From Nocardiopsis gilva YIM 90087 (GTDB lineage: Bacteria; Actinomycetota; Actinomycetes; Streptosporangiales; Streptosporangiaceae), in contig NZ_CP022753.1 in assembly GCF_002263495.1 (NCBI RefSeq), positions 2,294,001 to 2,358,000 on the forward strand: a DNA stretch of 64,000 bases. The letters run 5' to 3'. Below, in pieces: positions 27,665 to 35,666 of this stretch (position 1 is the stretch's first letter; every line of letters starts with the position of its first letter). The notes beneath the pieces were generated by a model. The model was given only the letters and a program-made list of their open reading frames with translations, had not been told where the DNA came from and did not search any database. The translations under genes and the position numbers were made by a program.

Positions 27665-28054
27665 TTACTTCGGGCCTTTGAACTCGAACTTGGCGACCTT
27701 CTTGGAGTTGGAAACGTATTTAACCCTGTATCCCTGCAACGTGACGGACTTCCCCAGCTTCACCGTGGCCTCGTCCTCGGCGTCTTCTCTCCCGTACCTT
27801 TCCCGTCCGACTCTGATATCGGCGCTCTTGTTCTTCTTGTCCTTGTTCAGGACGATTCGGTAGTCGTACTCGACGTTGTCGATGTCCGCCAGGTCACCCT
27901 GGCTTCCGGTGCCCTTCAAGGTCACGGTGCAATTACTGTTGGTGCACTTGACCCTTTCCCAGGAGCCGGACGAACCGGAACCGCCGCACGCCACCGCTGC
28001 GGTGAGCACCACCAGCGCGCTCGCGCCATACAGGGAGAATCTCCGCAAATCCAT
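27665..28054 (-). CDS. Small lipoprotein of unknown function, copy 2
   Basis: The protein has 129 residues. The signal MDLRRFSLYGASALVVLTAA is followed by VACGG, a good lipobox. The mature part has a Gly/Ser linker, CTNSNCTVTLKGTGSQGDLA, EYDYRIVLNKDKKNKSADI and a basic C-terminus. It shares the whole architecture of the gene at 24605-24976 at roughly half identity by eye. It faces the thioesterase remnant across a terminator, exactly as copy 1 faces the intact thioesterase. The family is not recognised. Confidence 0.75.
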   Translation of the reverse strand: MDLRRFSLYGASALVVLTAAVACGGSGSSGSWERVKCTNSNCTVTLKGTGSQGDLADIDNVEYDYRIVLNKDKKNKSADIRVGRERYGREDAEDEATVKLGKSVTLQGYRVKYVSNSKKVAKFEFKGPK

Positions 28055-28293
28055 ACGGTGTTGAGCCTTTCTGTGTCAATCCTCGACAATCCGGGTAACC
28101 GCAGTCCGGCAGCGTAGCAGTGCCGGGTTCCAAGCGGCAGGCGGCGTAGGCGCGGCTTCTCCGTATCTGCGGGCGTTTACGCTTCGGCCACACGCAGGCC
28201 ACGCGCCCCGCGGCCAACGGCCCGTGCCCGAATGTCGTTGTCGGCCGCTACGTTCGGTGCGCATAAGTGATCGCAGAGTCTTGAGGGGAATTT

Positions 28294-28908
28294 GTGTACA
28301 AGCCAGTGGTCGTCGCCCTTAATCGGGAGCTGAGCCTGGACCTCGAACGGCAACTCGAGAGGATCATGCACCCCTTCACCCACGAACCCTGGTATGTAGA
28401 ACCGGCGGATGACGAGTGTTCGCCTACGCATCGGTGCGACGGCTGGCGTATTGGCGGGCGCTGGAGCGGCCGCTATCTGAGTTCGGTGGTTGATGACCCG
28501 GACCTGGTCAACTCGCTGTGTTTTCCCAAGGACAGCCCTTTGGCAGGGTATGTGGCTTGCGACGGTGGCCCCAAGCGGCTGTTGGATCTGGAACGTGTGC
28601 GCCGGACCGCCGGGGAGGAGGCCTGGCTACGGTGGCCCCGCTTCGTCGCTGAGCGCAGGGGCGGTCCTGGTTTCTGGACACCGCGGAAAGAGGAGCCCCT
28701 CCACGTCATCCGAGCCGAGTTCGACGAGTACGTCGAGGTGGAACGGGCGCGAGCTGTTACCGGAGCCGACCTGGTCACCCACGATGGCGAGTGGATCGAT
28801 GGAGACGGCGGCCCGGGCAAGGCCGACGAATACTTCCGGCGTGCGGGGGAGTACATCGACAAACTCGATGACGATGCCTGGCTCGTGTGCCTCACGGTTC
28901 ACTTCTGA
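28294..28908 (+). CDS. Hypothetical protein, intact copy
   Basis: The protein has 204 residues. GTG at 28294 follows TTGAGGGGAA. It is soluble and acidic, with CDGWRIGGRWSGRYLSSVV near residue 50, WLRWPRFVAERRGGPGFW in the middle, and a DDDAWLVCLTVHF terminus. No known domain is recognised. It is divergent from lipoprotein copy 2. A shrunken relative sits in the same place beside lipoprotein copy 1, so the two genes seem to travel together. A terminator separates it from the tRNA array. Confidence 0.65.
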   Translation: MYKPVVVALNRELSLDLERQLERIMHPFTHEPWYVEPADDECSPTHRCDGWRIGGRWSGRYLSSVVDDPDLVNSLCFPKDSPLAGYVACDGGPKRLLDLERVRRTAGEEAWLRWPRFVAERRGGPGFWTPRKEEPLHVIRAEFDEYVEVERARAVTGADLVTHDGEWIDGDGGPGKADEYFRRAGEYIDKLDDDAWLVCLTVHF

Positions 28909-28952
28909 GCGGTTTGCTCGCGATCGGGAGCGGAACGGCGTGAAGGCAAATA

Positions 28953-28986
28953 AGCCCAGGTCAGGACCGAAGACCTGACCTGGGCT
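28953..28986. terminator. Bidirectional terminator
   Basis: Perfect 13-base arms AGCCCAGGTCAGG and CCTGACCTGGGCT flank an 8-base loop. It lies between the hypothetical gene (plus) and the 3' end of the tRNA array (minus) and suits both. Confidence 0.8.
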
Positions 28987-28989
28987 CTA

Positions 28990-29066
28990 TGGTGGGCGAT
29001 ACAGGATTCGAACCTGTGACCTCTACCGTGTCAAGGTAGCGCTCTAACCAACTGAGCTAACCGCCC
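28990..29066 (-). tRNA. tRNA-Val (anticodon GAC)
   Basis: A full cloverleaf with encoded CCA. The acceptor GGGCGGT pairs with ATCGCCC, the anticodon loop is TTGACAC, and the T-loop is GGTTCGAATCC. It is last in a Gly-Cys-Val array on the minus strand. Confidence 0.96.
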
Positions 29067-29077
29067 CGCTGCGATGT

Positions 29078-29151
29078 TGGAGGTGGAGACGGGATTTGAA
29101 CCCGTGTAGACGGCTTTGCAGGCCGCTGCCTCGCCTCTCGGCCACTCCACC
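29078..29151 (-). tRNA. tRNA-Cys (anticodon GCA)
   Basis: 74 bases with encoded CCA. The acceptor GGTGGAG pairs with CTCCACC, and the anticodon loop is CTGCAAA. It differs strongly from the second tRNA-Cys at 57105 in the D arm, anticodon stem and T-loop (GGTTCAAATCC). Confidence 0.95.
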
Positions 29152-29191
29152 GGACTCCGAGTAGGGAAGCGAGATCCCCCTGGTGTCTCCG

Positions 29192-29264
29192 AGCGGACGA
29201 CGGGATTCGAACCCGCGACCCTCACCTTGGCAAGGTGATGCTCTACCAGCTGAGCCACGTCCGC
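29192..29264 (-). tRNA. tRNA-Gly (anticodon GCC)
   Basis: 73 bases, CCA not encoded. The acceptor is GCGGACG/CGTCCGC and the anticodon loop TTGCCAA. It is identical to the two copies at 57225 and 57338 and is the first gene of this array. Confidence 0.96.
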
Positions 29265-29481
29265 GCGCTTCTCGGGTCCGGGGCCGTCTGTGTTGGCCCC
29301 TTCGCCGTGGCGCAGTAAGAACTTTAGCGGAAAGTCGGCATTCGGCAAATCGGCGGTCGCGTGGGCCGGGCACGGCATCGGCGGATCGGGGGTGGTCGTG
29401 GTGCCGGTGCCGGTCGGGACGTGTGTCGGGGATATACAGGGACACGTGGGAATCGAGGTCAGCGGGAAGTGGAGAGGCGCC

Positions 29482-30753
29482 ATGGCGGGCGAGGCGATGG
29501 TGCCGTGGGAGACGGCGAGACAGACCGCATGGGACCTCGGTGTGCGCTGTCCCGCTGTGGTGCGCCACGTGGCGTTGAGGGACACGCTCGGGGCGACGCT
29601 GGCCGCTGACCTGGTCGCGTTGGTCGGTGTCCCCGCATATGACACCGCCGCGATGGACGGCTACGCCGTCGCCGGGCGTGGGCCGTGGGTGGTGCGCGGT
29701 CGTGTGTTGGCCGGGGCCACCGAGCGTCTGGGCGACCTGCAGCCAGGGGAGGCCGTGGAGATCGCGACCGGGGCGCCGGTGCCCGGCGGGACCGAGGCCG
29801 TCGTGCCGTATGAGGCCGCGCTGACGGAAGAGGTCGTCGGTTCCGCTGATGACGCCCGTGCCGATGAGGGTCGTGTGGGGTCGGCCACGGACGCCGGGTC
29901 GGTCACCTGGGTCCGGGGTGAGATCGACCCCGGGCGGCACGTGCGGCGCGTGGGCGAGGACACCCCAGCTGGGGCGGCCGTTGCGGCTGAAGGGACGATC
30001 ATCACACCCGCCGTGGTCGGGCTGGCCGCGAGTCTCGGCCATGACACCCTCACGGTCCGCCGCCCGAAGGTCGACGTCCTGGTCAGCGGGGACGAGATCA
30101 CCGACATCGGCATTCCGGCGCCGGGCCAGGTGCGCGACGCGATCGGCCCGGTGCTGCCCGGCCTGGTGGAGTGGGGCGGGGGTGCGACGGGCGGTGTCGT
30201 CCGAGTCCGCGACACGTTCGCCGAGATGATGTCCGCTCTGCGCGCCTCCGCCGACTCTGGGGCCGACGTCATCGCCGTGTGCGGGGCCTCGTCGAAGGGC
30301 CCCGCCGACCACCTGCGCGACGCCCTAGCGACGCTGGGCGCGACCCCCGTCGTGGATGGTGTCGCCTGTCGGCCCGGCCATCCGCAGTTGCTCGCGCACC
30401 TGGGCGATCCGTCAAGCCCCGGGCCGGTGGTCGTGGGGCTGCCTGGTAACCCCAACGCCGCACTGGTGGCGGCCGCGACCCTGCTGGTGCCGCTCCTCGC
30501 CGCCATGGCGGACCGCCCGGACCCCTGCTCCGATTCCGCGCTTCCCAGCTGCCTTCCGATCGAGGGAAGAATCCGCCCGCACTACCGGGACACCCGGTTG
30601 GCGGCGGTGCGGGTCGAGAGGGGAGCGGTTGCTCACGTTGTCGGACACGACCGGCCCGGAAGCTTGCGTGGCGCGGCCATGGCCGACGCCCTCGCCGTCA
30701 TCCCGCCTGACTGGCGAGGCCCCTCGGCCCGCCTCTTGTGGCTGCCGCGGTGA
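29482..30753 (+). CDS. moeA: Molybdopterin molybdenumtransferase (MoeA)
   Basis: The protein has 423 residues from ATG 29482, preceded by GGAGAGG. It inserts molybdate into adenylylated molybdopterin in the cytoplasm to form the molybdenum cofactor. Family marks are PAYDTAAMDGYAV, GEAVEIATGAPVPGGTEAVV, the MoCF-binding domain with VLVSGDEITD, CGASSKGPADHLRDAL in place of the commoner GGxS motif, and VVGLPGNPNAALVA, then domain IV. No molybdoenzyme lies nearby. It diverges from the tRNA array. Confidence 0.9.
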   Translation: MAGEAMVPWETARQTAWDLGVRCPAVVRHVALRDTLGATLAADLVALVGVPAYDTAAMDGYAVAGRGPWVVRGRVLAGATERLGDLQPGEAVEIATGAPVPGGTEAVVPYEAALTEEVVGSADDARADEGRVGSATDAGSVTWVRGEIDPGRHVRRVGEDTPAGAAVAAEGTIITPAVVGLAASLGHDTLTVRRPKVDVLVSGDEITDIGIPAPGQVRDAIGPVLPGLVEWGGGATGGVVRVRDTFAEMMSALRASADSGADVIAVCGASSKGPADHLRDALATLGATPVVDGVACRPGHPQLLAHLGDPSSPGPVVVGLPGNPNAALVAAATLLVPLLAAMADRPDPCSDSALPSCLPIEGRIRPHYRDTRLAAVRVERGAVAHVVGHDRPGSLRGAAMADALAVIPPDWRGPSARLLWLPR

Positions 30754-31089
30754 GGCGCTGTTCACCTCTTTTCTCTTCGCTCACTTCGCCACCATTCCGG
30801 CGGCGCTGCGCATCGCTCCAGTCACCCAGCTCGACCTGGGATTACAGCGCCGGCGCGCCGGTCTGGGACGGCCCCGTCGGGAACGACGACGGCCGCTGGC
30901 GGCATGTGGCCACCAGCGGCCGAATTTGCTCTGGATCTCCCAGAAGCTCTGGCGCGGGTCCGGTGTGAGACAGCAGAATGTGTGACTGGCCTCTCATTCA
31001 GGCCGCTGTGCCGCCGGGGCCGGACTACCCCTGGGTTCGGCTCCGGCTGGCTCGGTTCGCTGTGATCTTGCGCCGATCTCTCACGTTTT
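30754..31089. other. Intergenic region, no gene seen
   Basis: 336 bases between the converging ends of moeA and the MFS gene. I find no supported ORF, RNA gene or clear hairpin with a T-run. Confidence 0.4.
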
Positions 31090-32688
31090 TCAGCAGCGCA
31101 CGTCGTGGTGCTCTGCGTCCTTCGGTCCACGCTGCGGGGTTTCCCCTGCCGCCGGAGTGGGCCTGCGCAGCAGCCTCCACGCCATCGCCGCGGTCGCGAC
31201 GACCAGCAGTGCGGCGATCGCGCTGGTCAGATGCATCCCGTCGGTGAACGCCGTCCGTGCCGCGTCCAGCAGGGCCGAAGCCGTGTCCGACGGGAGGTCC
31301 GCCGCGACATTCACGGCCCCGCCGAGGGTGTCCTGGGCGGCGTTCATCGAATCGGCGGGGACACCGGCGACGTCGCCGAGCTGAAGTCGGTACACCGCCG
31401 TCAGCACGCTGCCGAGGAGCGCCACACCGAGCGCACCGCCCAGCTCATAGGCGGTTTCGGAGATCGCCGACGCCGCGCCCGCGCGCTCGGGCGGGGCCGC
31501 GGTGAGGATCGCGTCGTTGGTCAGCGTCTCGGCCAGCCCCGCGCCCACGCAGATCAGCGCGAACGCGACGACCACCAGGAGCACCCCGCTGTGTGTGGGC
31601 GCCTGCGTCAGCGCCAGGTACCCCGTGGCGACGAACGCCAGCGCGATCGCGATGACCGCGCGCAGGCTCAGCTGACGCGCCGCCGCCACGGCCACGAAGC
31701 TCATGACCACGGACAGCACCAGCCCCGGAAGCAGCAGCAGTCCGGCCTTCATCGGGCTGATGCCCAGCACCAGCTGCAGGTACTGGGTGAGGAAGAACAG
31801 CGAGGACACCATGGCGAACACGAGCATGAGGTTCGTGGCCACGCCCACACTGAACTTCCGAACGGCGAACAGGCGCACGTCGATCATCGGGTCTGCCAGC
31901 CGCAGCTGGCGCTGGACGAAGGCGACGCCCAGCGCTGCGCCTACCGCGATCGCGGCCACCGAGGTGACCGAGAAACCGTGCTCGGCCAGGCTCTTGACGC
32001 CGTAGACGGAGGGCAGCATGGCTCCCATCGACAGCGCGACACTGGCCCAGTCCAGCCGCCCGGGCGTGGGGTTGCGCGACTCGCGCACCAGCAGCGGGAC
32101 GCCGACGAGGGTCAGCGCCATCACGGGGAGGTTGATCAGGAAGACCGAGCCCCACCAGTAGTGCTCCAGCAGCCAGCCACCGATGACCGGGCCGAGCGCC
32201 GCTCCCGCCGAGAACCCGGACGCCCAGATCGCGACCGCGAGCAGACGCTGGCGCGGGTTGAGGAAGATGTTGCGCAGCAGCGACATCGTCGAGGGCATCA
32301 GGGTCGCGCCCGCCAGCCCGAGGAGCGCGCGGGCGGCGATCAGAATCTCCGGTGTGGGAGCGAAAGCCGCCAGCAGCGACGCCACGCCGAACCCGGCCGA
32401 ACCGATCAGCAGCAGCTTGCGGCGGCCGATGCGGTCGCCCAGCGACCCCATCGTGACGAGCAGCCCGGCGAGAACGAAGCCGTAGATGTCGACGATCCAC
32501 AGCAGCTGGCCGGCGCTGGGGGAGAGGTCTTCGCTGAGGTAAGGAACGGCGAAGCCGAGCACCGTCATGTCGACGGAGATCAGCAGCACCGGGAGTGTCA
32601 GTACGGCGAGGGCGGCCCATTCACGGGGTCCTGCCGTGGGGGCGCCTCCGCTTCCGGGCGTGGTGAGCCTGGCTTCGGCGGAACTCAT
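31090..32688 (-). CDS. MFS drug exporter, DHA2 (14-helix) type
   Basis: The protein has 532 residues with about 14 hydrophobic helices. The start ATG at 32688 gives a short polar N-terminus before PREWAALAVLTLPVLLISVD. DHA2 marks are ISVDMTVLGFAVPYL (helix 1), GSLGDRIGRRKLLLIG (motif A, loop 2-3) and GFSAGAALGPVIGGWLLEH (motif C, antiporters). It probably exports hydrophobic or cationic toxic compounds by proton antiport. It is divergent from a TetR regulator with a palindromic operator, so it is probably induced by its own substrate. It might export the polyketide, but 7 kb and a tRNA array lie between. Confidence 0.92.
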   Translation of the reverse strand: MSSAEARLTTPGSGGAPTAGPREWAALAVLTLPVLLISVDMTVLGFAVPYLSEDLSPSAGQLLWIVDIYGFVLAGLLVTMGSLGDRIGRRKLLLIGSAGFGVASLLAAFAPTPEILIAARALLGLAGATLMPSTMSLLRNIFLNPRQRLLAVAIWASGFSAGAALGPVIGGWLLEHYWWGSVFLINLPVMALTLVGVPLLVRESRNPTPGRLDWASVALSMGAMLPSVYGVKSLAEHGFSVTSVAAIAVGAALGVAFVQRQLRLADPMIDVRLFAVRKFSVGVATNLMLVFAMVSSLFFLTQYLQLVLGISPMKAGLLLLPGLVLSVVMSFVAVAAARQLSLRAVIAIALAFVATGYLALTQAPTHSGVLLVVVAFALICVGAGLAETLTNDAILTAAPPERAGAASAISETAYELGGALGVALLGSVLTAVYRLQLGDVAGVPADSMNAAQDTLGGAVNVAADLPSDTASALLDAARTAFTDGMHLTSAIAALLVVATAAMAWRLLRRPTPAAGETPQRGPKDAEHHDVRC

Positions 32689-32831
32689 TGTCACTCTCGT
32701 TCGGGTCGGTGGGTGGGCCGCCCTCGGTTTTCGACGGGCGGGGATGGGTGGACGGCGATGGCGGATGACGCGGAAGGCGTCCGGTGAACCGATGTTCGGT
32801 CGATAGGGGTTCCCTATCCTGAACCGTCCAG

Positions 32832-32846
32832 ACGGTACAGTACCGT
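32832..32846. promoter_or_regulatory. TetR operator
   Basis: ACGGTACAGTACCGT is a palindrome with 7-base arms. A partial copy (CCGTCCGGCCGGTA) follows it. It lies 13 bases before the GTG of the TetR gene and in the divergent promoter region of the MFS gene. Confidence 0.65.
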
Positions 32847-32858
32847 CCGGCCGGTATA

Positions 32859-33419
32859 GTGTCAATCGTGAAGACATCTCCCACCCGTGACCGCATCCTC
32901 GACGCGTTGCAGGACATCCTGATCGAGGAGGGCAACTCCGCCGTGACCCTGGAGGCCGTGGCCGCCGCCGCGGGCGTCTCCAAGGGCGGGCTGCTCTACC
33001 ACTTCCCGTCCAAGGCCGCCCTGATGACCGGCCTGGTCAAGCGCCTGGCCGACCGCGCCCAGGACGAGTTCCACGAAGCCACCGAGAGCGAGGAGGGCGT
33101 CGTCCGCACCTTCCTGCGCACATCGATCCCCGAATCGCGCGAGGAGGCCGAGCTCTACTGGTCGATCATCGCGGCCCTGCGCAGCAAGGAGGACATGTCC
33201 GAGGAGTCCGAGCGCCTCGTGCGCCAGCTCTTCGACGAGTGGTCCCGGCTCCTGCACGAGGAGGTCGGCGACCCCGTTCTCGCCGAAACGATCCGCCTCG
33301 TCGGCGACGGCCTCTACCTCAGCAGCATCGCCGGCCTCTCACTCCCCGACACCGAGGTCCTCACGCAGCTCACCGAGCGGCTCATCACGCAGGCGGAGGC
33401 GTCGCGGAGCCGCGACTGA
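32859..33419 (+). CDS. TetR-family repressor
   Basis: The protein has 186 residues if GTG 32859 is used; GTG 32868 is equally possible. The N-terminal helix-turn-helix contains TRDRILDALQDILIEEGN, VTLEAVAAAAGVSKGGLLYH and FPSKAAL. The C-terminal half is a helical ligand and dimer domain. No good ribosome site precedes either start, and the palindrome is so close that translation may be leaderless or the operator may overlap the promoter. It is the probable repressor of the adjacent exporter. Confidence 0.9.
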   Translation: MSIVKTSPTRDRILDALQDILIEEGNSAVTLEAVAAAAGVSKGGLLYHFPSKAALMTGLVKRLADRAQDEFHEATESEEGVVRTFLRTSIPESREEAELYWSIIAALRSKEDMSEESERLVRQLFDEWSRLLHEEVGDPVLAETIRLVGDGLYLSSIAGLSLPDTEVLTQLTERLITQAEASRSRD

Positions 33420-33446
33420 GCCCAGTGCGGGCTCCCACGTGTCAGG

Positions 33447-34178
33447 TCATGCCGTCCGGCACACCCACAGCGCGAGCTGGGTCCGGTCCCGCAGGCCGAG
33501 CTTGCGCAGGATGCTGGTGACATGGTTCTTCGCCGTCCCCTCGGTGATGAACAGCCGACGGGAGATCTCGCGGTTCGAAGCGCCGTCGCCGACCAGCCGG
33601 GCGACCTCCACTTCGCGCTCCGAGAGCGTGCTGTCCCCGTGGCCGAGCGATGGCCGGGTGGCGTCGGTGGTAGGCGCCGCGTCGGACACCTCCGCACGAC
33701 GCGGGTCCGGCCCGGCACGGAGAGCGGCGACAACGCGCTCCGCCGCCGGTCCGCCCAGGACGGTCTCGCCGCGGGCGGCCCGCCGGATCGCCGCGACCAG
33801 GTCATCGGGCGGGGTGTCCTTGAGCAGGTACCCCTTGGCTCCCGCGCGCAGGCCGCCGAAGATGTAGTCGTCATCGTCGAACGTGGTGAGAACGACCGCC
33901 GCGACGCGCGGGTACTCCGCCTCCAGGCGGCCGATCAGGGTCACCCCGTCCATCCGCGGCATGCGCGCGTCGACCAGCGCGACATCGGGTTTCCGGTCCG
34001 AAGGCGCGGCCGCCAGGAACCGGAGTGCCTCGATCCCGTCGGCGGCGTCCCCGACGATCTCGATGCCGTCCTCGATCTCCAGCAGCTTGCGCAGCCCCTG
34101 GCGGAGCAGGATCTGGTCGTCGACGATCAGCACCCGCACAGCGGACGCGATCCCGCTGATCTGATCGTTGTCCGTCAC
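33447..34178 (-). CDS. Response regulator, NarL/LuxR type
   Basis: The protein has 243 residues. The receiver domain has the acidic pair Asp20-Asp21, phospho-acceptor Asp70 (VALVDARMPRMDG) and LLKDTPPDD around the conserved Lys. After a ~30-residue linker a LuxR helix-turn-helix follows (LSEREVEVARLVGDGASNRE, then LFITEGTAKNHVTSILRKLG). Its ATG overlaps the kinase stop by four bases, so the two are co-translated. Confidence 0.95.
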   Translation of the reverse strand: MTDNDQISGIASAVRVLIVDDQILLRQGLRKLLEIEDGIEIVGDAADGIEALRFLAAAPSDRKPDVALVDARMPRMDGVTLIGRLEAEYPRVAAVVLTTFDDDDYIFGGLRAGAKGYLLKDTPPDDLVAAIRRAARGETVLGGPAAERVVAALRAGPDPRRAEVSDAAPTTDATRPSLGHGDSTLSEREVEVARLVGDGASNREISRRLFITEGTAKNHVTSILRKLGLRDRTQLALWVCRTA

Positions 34179-35476
34179 GACCTCGCCCCCGCCACTCGCG
34201 CGCCCGTGTCACTCCCGACCGGCGTCGACGCGCGCCGCGCGGGAACGCTCGCCCGCACGGCGAAGCCCACGCCCGCGCGTCGGGCCGCGTCCATAGTGCC
34301 ACCGACCGCCTCGACGCGCTCTCGCAGTTCGCGCAGTCCGAACCCGTGCGTGGCGGCCTGGTCGTCCGCGCCCTGCCCGTTGTCGGACACGACCACGGTG
34401 ATCCGGTCGGCCGTGCAGGTCACGTCGATCTCGATCCGGTCGGCCGCCGAATGGCGCAGCGCGTTGGTGATTCCTTCCTGCAGCACGCGATAGCAGACCA
34501 GCTCGGTCTCCTCGTCGGTGTCCGGCCACGCGCCGTCGATGCCGAACACCACTTGGGGGCCGATGCCCGAGAACGACTCCGCCAGTGCCCGCATGGCCTC
34601 CGGTCCGGCCCGCCCCTCCAGACGCAGCGGTTTGAGGGCCCGCACCCAGCGGCGGGTATCGGCCAGTGCCTCCTGGGTGAGCCGCTGGGCGTCGGCGACC
34701 TCGTCCCATGCGGCGTCGGGGCGGGCTGTACGGAAGCGCAGGGCGTTGGCCAGCCCCATGTTGATGACGGTCAGGTAATGGCCGACCGAATCGTGCATCT
34801 CCCGAGCCATCCGCGCCCGTTCCTCGGCCACCGTCAACTCGCGGGTGCGCTCGGCATAGCGGCGCAGCTCAGCGTGGGCGGCTTCCAGGTCGGCGAGCAG
34901 TCCCCGAGTCTCCTCGGCACGCTGTCGAGCCTCCAGCAGGGAGAGGAAGAACTTGATCATGGCCAGGCCCAGGGTGGCGAGCAAGGCACCCTCGAAGAGA
35001 CCGGTCCACGGGTCTGCCCTGGGTCCGGACGAGAACAGTGCTACGGCGAGGGTGGCGGTGACGGCCGTGTAGGCGATCGCGCTCCGTGACCCGAAGACGA
35101 GGATCGTGTTGCCCACCGCCAGGCAGAAGAGCATGAAGACCGCGGCCCCGCCGCCGGTGAGGATGACCAGCATGATGGCCGGGAGGAAGAGGAGGGTCAG
35201 GCCTTTGCGGGGTCGCGAGGCCGTGGACGCCCAGGGGAGGAAAGGCCACAGGACACCGGCCAGGACAAGACCGCCCGCCTGAGACAGAGCGATGGCCCAC
35301 GTAGAGGGGGAGGGGTATCCGGGCGTCAGGGATACGTCGGCGAAGCGGAGCAGAGCGACGCTGTTCGCCGCCACCGCGACCCAGAAGAGCAGCGAGAGCG
35401 TCGACGGGGGTCGGTCTCCGGTGAACTCGACCCAGTGTCGCGGGTTACGTCGAGATCCGCTCCTGGCCGTACCCAT
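34175..35476 (-). CDS. Histidine kinase, NarL-partner (HisKA_3) type
   Basis: The protein has 433 residues. Membrane segments fill ~28-180 and a coiled coil ~185-225 (LEARQRAEETRGLLADLEAA). The dimerisation helix carries the phospho-acceptor His228 in REMHDSVGHYLTV. An ATPase domain has ITNALRHSAA (N box), VVVSDNGQGADDQAATHGFG and LRELRERVEAVGG. No periplasmic sensor domain is visible, so it probably senses the membrane or a small membrane-soluble signal. It is divergent from a CPBP protease gene, a layout typical of cell-envelope stress systems. Confidence 0.94.
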   Translation of the reverse strand: MGTARSGSRRNPRHWVEFTGDRPPSTLSLLFWVAVAANSVALLRFADVSLTPGYPSPSTWAIALSQAGGLVLAGVLWPFLPWASTASRPRKGLTLLFLPAIMLVILTGGGAAVFMLFCLAVGNTILVFGSRSAIAYTAVTATLAVALFSSGPRADPWTGLFEGALLATLGLAMIKFFLSLLEARQRAEETRGLLADLEAAHAELRRYAERTRELTVAEERARMAREMHDSVGHYLTVINMGLANALRFRTARPDAAWDEVADAQRLTQEALADTRRWVRALKPLRLEGRAGPEAMRALAESFSGIGPQVVFGIDGAWPDTDEETELVCYRVLQEGITNALRHSAADRIEIDVTCTADRITVVVSDNGQGADDQAATHGFGLRELRERVEAVGGTMDAARRAGVGFAVRASVPARRASTPVGSDTGARVAGARS

Positions 35477-35666
35477 GCGGAGAAGCTAGCACCGCCGCGC
35501 GCCCGGCGAACCGGGCGCGGAGGCACATTCGGGTCATGTGTCGAGGGCATGACCAGAGGCATGGTCACCCGCCTGCGCGGCTCGTCCTGGCCCGATGGGA
35601 GAACATGACCGGTCACGTGCCAGAAGCCGGATGTGTGGGGCGCCCTCCCGTCCGTAGCTTCCGAGC

